In this document: one piece after another, positions 60,620 through 64,000 of the stretch
Position numbering within the stretch: position 1 is the first letter of the stretch
How the letters are laid out: every line of letters begins with the position of its first letter
Assembly (NCBI RefSeq): GCF_003013715.1
Contig: NC_072813.1
Location: 2,108,001 to 2,172,000 of the forward strand
From: Candidozyma auris
Lineage: Eukaryota > Ascomycota > Pichiomycetes > Serinales > Metschnikowiaceae
Length of the DNA stretch: 64,000 nucleotides
Direction of reading: 5' to 3'
Program-made: the position numbers and the translations under genes
The notes under the pieces: generated by a model
Database searches by the model: none
What the model was told of the DNA's origin: nothing
The model's input: the letters and a program-made list of their open reading frames with translations, nothing else

Positions 60620-63600
60620 TTTTTGGGGTGTGGGTAAATGTAAATATTATTTAGAACGGTGATTTCTTTGCGCACACATTCTGGGGTAGCATATTTTGGG
60701 GGGAATTATCTCAATGTTAGAAATAGTGTGAATGGGCATGGAGAGAAATATCTGAAAAGACGAAATCTCAACAAAGTTGAAGTAGGTTGTATGACACAGC
60801 TTTCTATATTCTGAGATATACTCTGACTTAGTATCTTTTTGGGTGCTTAGAGAGGATGGTAATTGCTTCTAGTCACTGGAAAATTTTCACAGCCTTTCTT
60901 TTGCTCACGAGTTAGCAGCTTGAATTGTTATAGAGACGCTGAAGTGATTATCATTCTTGGACGAGGAAAAGACCACTTAGATTTGGGTTTCCCGTGATGA
61001 TGCCGTTCCTATCGATTCTGCTGTTATTGGCTGCGAAATTGTATGTTCTTTCTATTTCCGATGAAATATCACAGGTAGAATTACATACGAGGAACTGAGT
61101 TCGTGACGCGAAGGCTGAGGGAGGAAAAACTGAACCACATCTATCGAGAGCTGGTCATCCGTGAAGGATTCATCTGATACCTCTGTTGCACAGTAAGGAA
61201 GTTCACAGCATCTTCTTCTGTGAAACTTGGTAGCGAAAACTGCCAACTTCGCCCAAATATTTGGCGTCCACTCTTTAGCAATTGAGTCAACAATAGTTGA
61301 ATGTCGACTAGCTCACCATATTACAATAGTGCATTATTGAGAGTCAGACTGACAATAGAACCTTTGTTATTTTGATCACCATCGATTGTTGTAACCAAAT
61401 AATAGAAGCCTATCACAAACATAAATCGGGACTTTGACTCTTTAAAGACAGATCTCAATCCTTGGCGTCGATCACTCGGGACGTCCATTTGTCCAATCAA
61501 GAAAGTCTTTAACAATCATAGTCTACTATTTAGCCTCGTAGAAGGTGATTGCAGGAGGAAAGAGTCGTGGACCCTTCGGGTATTGTTCTTCTTTTCCACG
61601 GACTTTGTATCACTCAAATCATTGATGAAGACACCAAATATTCCCTTCTTCATTGGTCACATTGAGATCGGGTAACGTCCGCTAATCACTTGAAATTATC
61701 GAAAGAATAAGGAGTAAAGGCGAGCAGGCAAGGCCACGATCTTACCTTTTCCTTTAAAAACGGAAGCTTATCATCACCATTTTTAATATTTAAAAAGCTT
61801 TTTAGACATAAATATAATTGTGCTCCTGTGTCTCAACGCTTCTTTTTCAAAACAAGCTTTTGACCGAGGCGTCGTGAGTTGACAAGCATCCACTATGGCT
61901 AATACCTACCACATTCTAGTCTTCCTCAATTCAAAATTACAGCTTTCCAAAGCGCCTTCATTCTCGAAGAATGATCTTTTTTCCGTTATTTGAAGATCAA
62001 TTCTTCATCACATTTACGGCTGAGTGCATCGCAACTAGGAGTATGCCTTGTGCTTCCTTGGAGCTGTACAGCAAACAATAATGTAAATGTACGATGCTGC
62101 CTCATCGTACTACTCCTTATGTTTCACAGAAGGTTGGCGAAAAAAAATCTCATTCACTGATTTCTGGCAAAGAAGGTTTAAACTTTTCGCCGATACAGTA
62201 TGTCGCCATGATTCTTGAGTGAAGCGTCGTCTAGTGCAAATTTCTGGATAACGGAATCGGGCCACAACTTGGATATATTGACGTCAAGGCATTGCATCGG
62301 AGGCGCAAGGCACCTGTGTTGCAGCGATGGCAAGAAGAGCCGTACAAAGTAATGCAAAGGGCTGGATAGTGAAAATCATCCACGCATAATCGCCAATTGA
62401 GAAAGGCGCTTTCGGTGTTACATCTGTAGGTCACTTCCAGACTTTCCATTTTCAGAGAGACCTTTGCATGAATGCAAGGTATGAACAAACCTTCTATTTC
62501 TTACAATCAAGGGGTGATCTGCCTTTATGAACGGCACTCTAGACCCCACGATATTGTCTATTTTATCCACAAAAAAGACAACTTTTACAGGGAAACCTCA
62601 AAGTCATGTATAGCTTACAACCTCACTGACGGCCCGATGTAGCCAATAGGCAGCACTAAATAAAGTTTAGGTTCGATGCACCGAGGGCTCCGAGATGAGG
62701 TCGTAAAGATGCATCCTTTGGTAAAAGCGTAGGAGCACGAAAGTCTGCATTGTTCGTGAAGTTCACACAAATGGTATTGACAACGCAAATTGCAAACAAT
62801 AGGCGTCGATCGTCTGATACTGAATGTACGATAAATTCCATTCTGTCGTTTACAACAGCATTGTTCATACTCAATTTGCCCACTTTCGACTCTTATTTCC
62901 GGTTTATATAAATTTATTAAAAATTAATAACAAAGACAAAAGGGCACCAAAGCGGATCTTCATTTGCGTGATCAGCTTCCTTGTTCGCTCTCTTGGGTGG
63001 TGAAGATTTTTCCGTAATTATCGTGACGGAAAATACCGTCAGGATACTTATCAATTCATACAAGAATTCACCCAAAAAATTTTTAAGATAAAATTCTTGT
63101 GAAGGCAGCTTTCGTAAAAACTTCCTTGCGAAGAGTCTTCTGAGAGAAGCGACATCGTTTGCAGTGTTTGAATGATCGTCTATACTTGTGGCAAAAGACG
63201 CTGGATAAAATTTAAACTTGCGGCTATAAAGTTTGCCCGGTAAGAGCTAATTTTTAATAGCAAGCGAGATCATAACGAACCATTGATGCAGTTGGAAAGA
63301 CTAAGTTTGCGTACCTTTTATTTAGACCTTTGTGTACTTTGCATTCAAGTTTTACTTGAAGGAGGTTTTGTGGAACACGAGAATCTAGGTCATAAATTCG
63401 ATTTTAACCGCTTGTTTCTCGGCACACGTCATTGTCGAATTTTCTGAAGAAAGTTCGCTCGGGCTACGTCTTGTGTTCTCGAGATGCATGTAATTTCCGT
63501 TCATTAACTACAACGTGTATTCAAACGATAAAGAATTCCTCATTAGATAGCCGAAATATCTTTTTAGAAGGATTGTCGATCGTGAATAGCTAAATAGGGA

Positions 63601-64000
63601 CAATTGTTTAAGCGGCTTTTTGAGGATCTCACCGGTGGAAGTAGATAAGAGAAGCATCTCAAGGAAATGACTACTTCCGCCTCAAAATCGTCAGCATTTC
63701 AAGGTGGTATTATTAGCATCGTCAACTCTGTTGTAGAAGACTTGCAACATAGAGCTACTCGAGATCTTTATGGACGACCGACTTTAAGGTCTTGGAACCA
63801 ATGTGAAACACAGGAGAAGCCCTAAACATGTGGAGAATATTGAAAATTCATGTACACGATCGATATCTACAGAGGATCTGATCGCTAGTTTCCATTATAC
63901 AAGTACTTCTCCCACACTGAATATGTCTTTGGTCGCCCCCCACTTTTTCATGTAGTGTCTAAGCACATGCTGCGAACAGAAAAGAGCACCCAGTAGAATG
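60620..64000. other. Long gene-free AT-rich stretch at window end
   Basis: At least 3381 bases, extending beyond the window, with no ORF over 85 codons and none that looks like a real gene. Hand counts of GC on five 60-base lines between 62881 and 63360 average about a third (13/60, 20/60, 17/60, 21/60, 20/60), and a sixth line in that span is near 47 percent. A perfect palindrome TAAAAAGCTTTTTA is at 61791-61804. It could be a regional centromere, a large promoter of a gene beyond the window, or ordinary intergenic DNA. Confidence 0.5.

Noticed and set aside
60997..61098. 33-codon ORF with hydrophobic start in the terminal gene-free region
   Set aside because: Very short; two of its hydrophobic codons are CTG, which would be serine in this clade, weakening the signal-peptide look.

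Overview
The window is a compact budding-yeast chromosome segment. It has single-exon or one-short-intron genes on both strands, about 0.1-1.9 kb between genes, introns with GTATGT/GTGAGT donors and CTAAT or TTAAC branch sites, and Saccharomycotina orthologs throughout (TRP3, RFA3, SAC1, MIR1, MCD4, TPK, SEN54, UPF3, SFH5, TVP18). CTG codons are scarce, absent from the highly expressed MIR1, and two of them fall where protein families normally carry Ser or another small polar residue (TGS domain of the YGR210C-like GTPase, IGPS half of TRP3). This points to a CUG-Ser clade yeast, possibly of the Clavispora / Candida auris group. That placement is an inference; the species is not identified.

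Layout. 1-10.2 kb: partial Zn2Cys6 regulator, vacuolar PQ-loop transporter, peroxisomal acyl-CoA synthetase ending in SKL, a spliced SGF11 found by hand, SEN54, a probable mitochondrial protein, UPF3. 10.6-20 kb: Thp1/Csn12-type PCI protein, a spliced F-box protein, a spliced Rcf3-like small membrane protein, AIM14-like reductase, AIR1/2-type zinc-knuckle protein, TVP18. 20-33 kb: GTPase with TGS domain, SFH5, J-domain protein, MCD4, TRP3, RFA3, DOA1. 33-46.7 kb: 1.9 kb gene-free gap, SAC1, a spliced YRA1-like gene, MFS transporter, an RNase III-like protein with its catalytic residues replaced, MIR1, a small secreted glycoprotein, an arrestin-like protein. 48-60.6 kb: RPA34, two unrecognised proteins, RraA-like protein, VID28/GID5-like protein, PKA catalytic subunit, SAT4/HAL5-family kinase. 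60.6-64 kb: gene-free, AT-rich stretch running off the window, a candidate for a small regional centromere or a very long promoter.

The genes are ordinary cell functions in mixed order: RNA processing and decay (SEN54, UPF3, AIR, YRA1-like, PCI protein, RNase III-like), membrane lipid and trafficking work (SFH5, SAC1, MCD4, TVP18, FAA2-like), mitochondria (MIR1, Rcf3-like), ubiquitin and degradation (DOA1, VID28, F-box) and signalling kinases. No operon logic is expected. No mobile element, CRISPR array, rRNA or tRNA gene was found by eye. The most interesting items are the catalytically dead Rnt1-like protein, the terminal gene-free zone, and exons or small genes that simple ORF calling misses (SGF11, the F-box C-terminus, the Rcf3-like C-terminus, the YRA1-like N-terminus, and a 59-codon ORF at 17463-17642).
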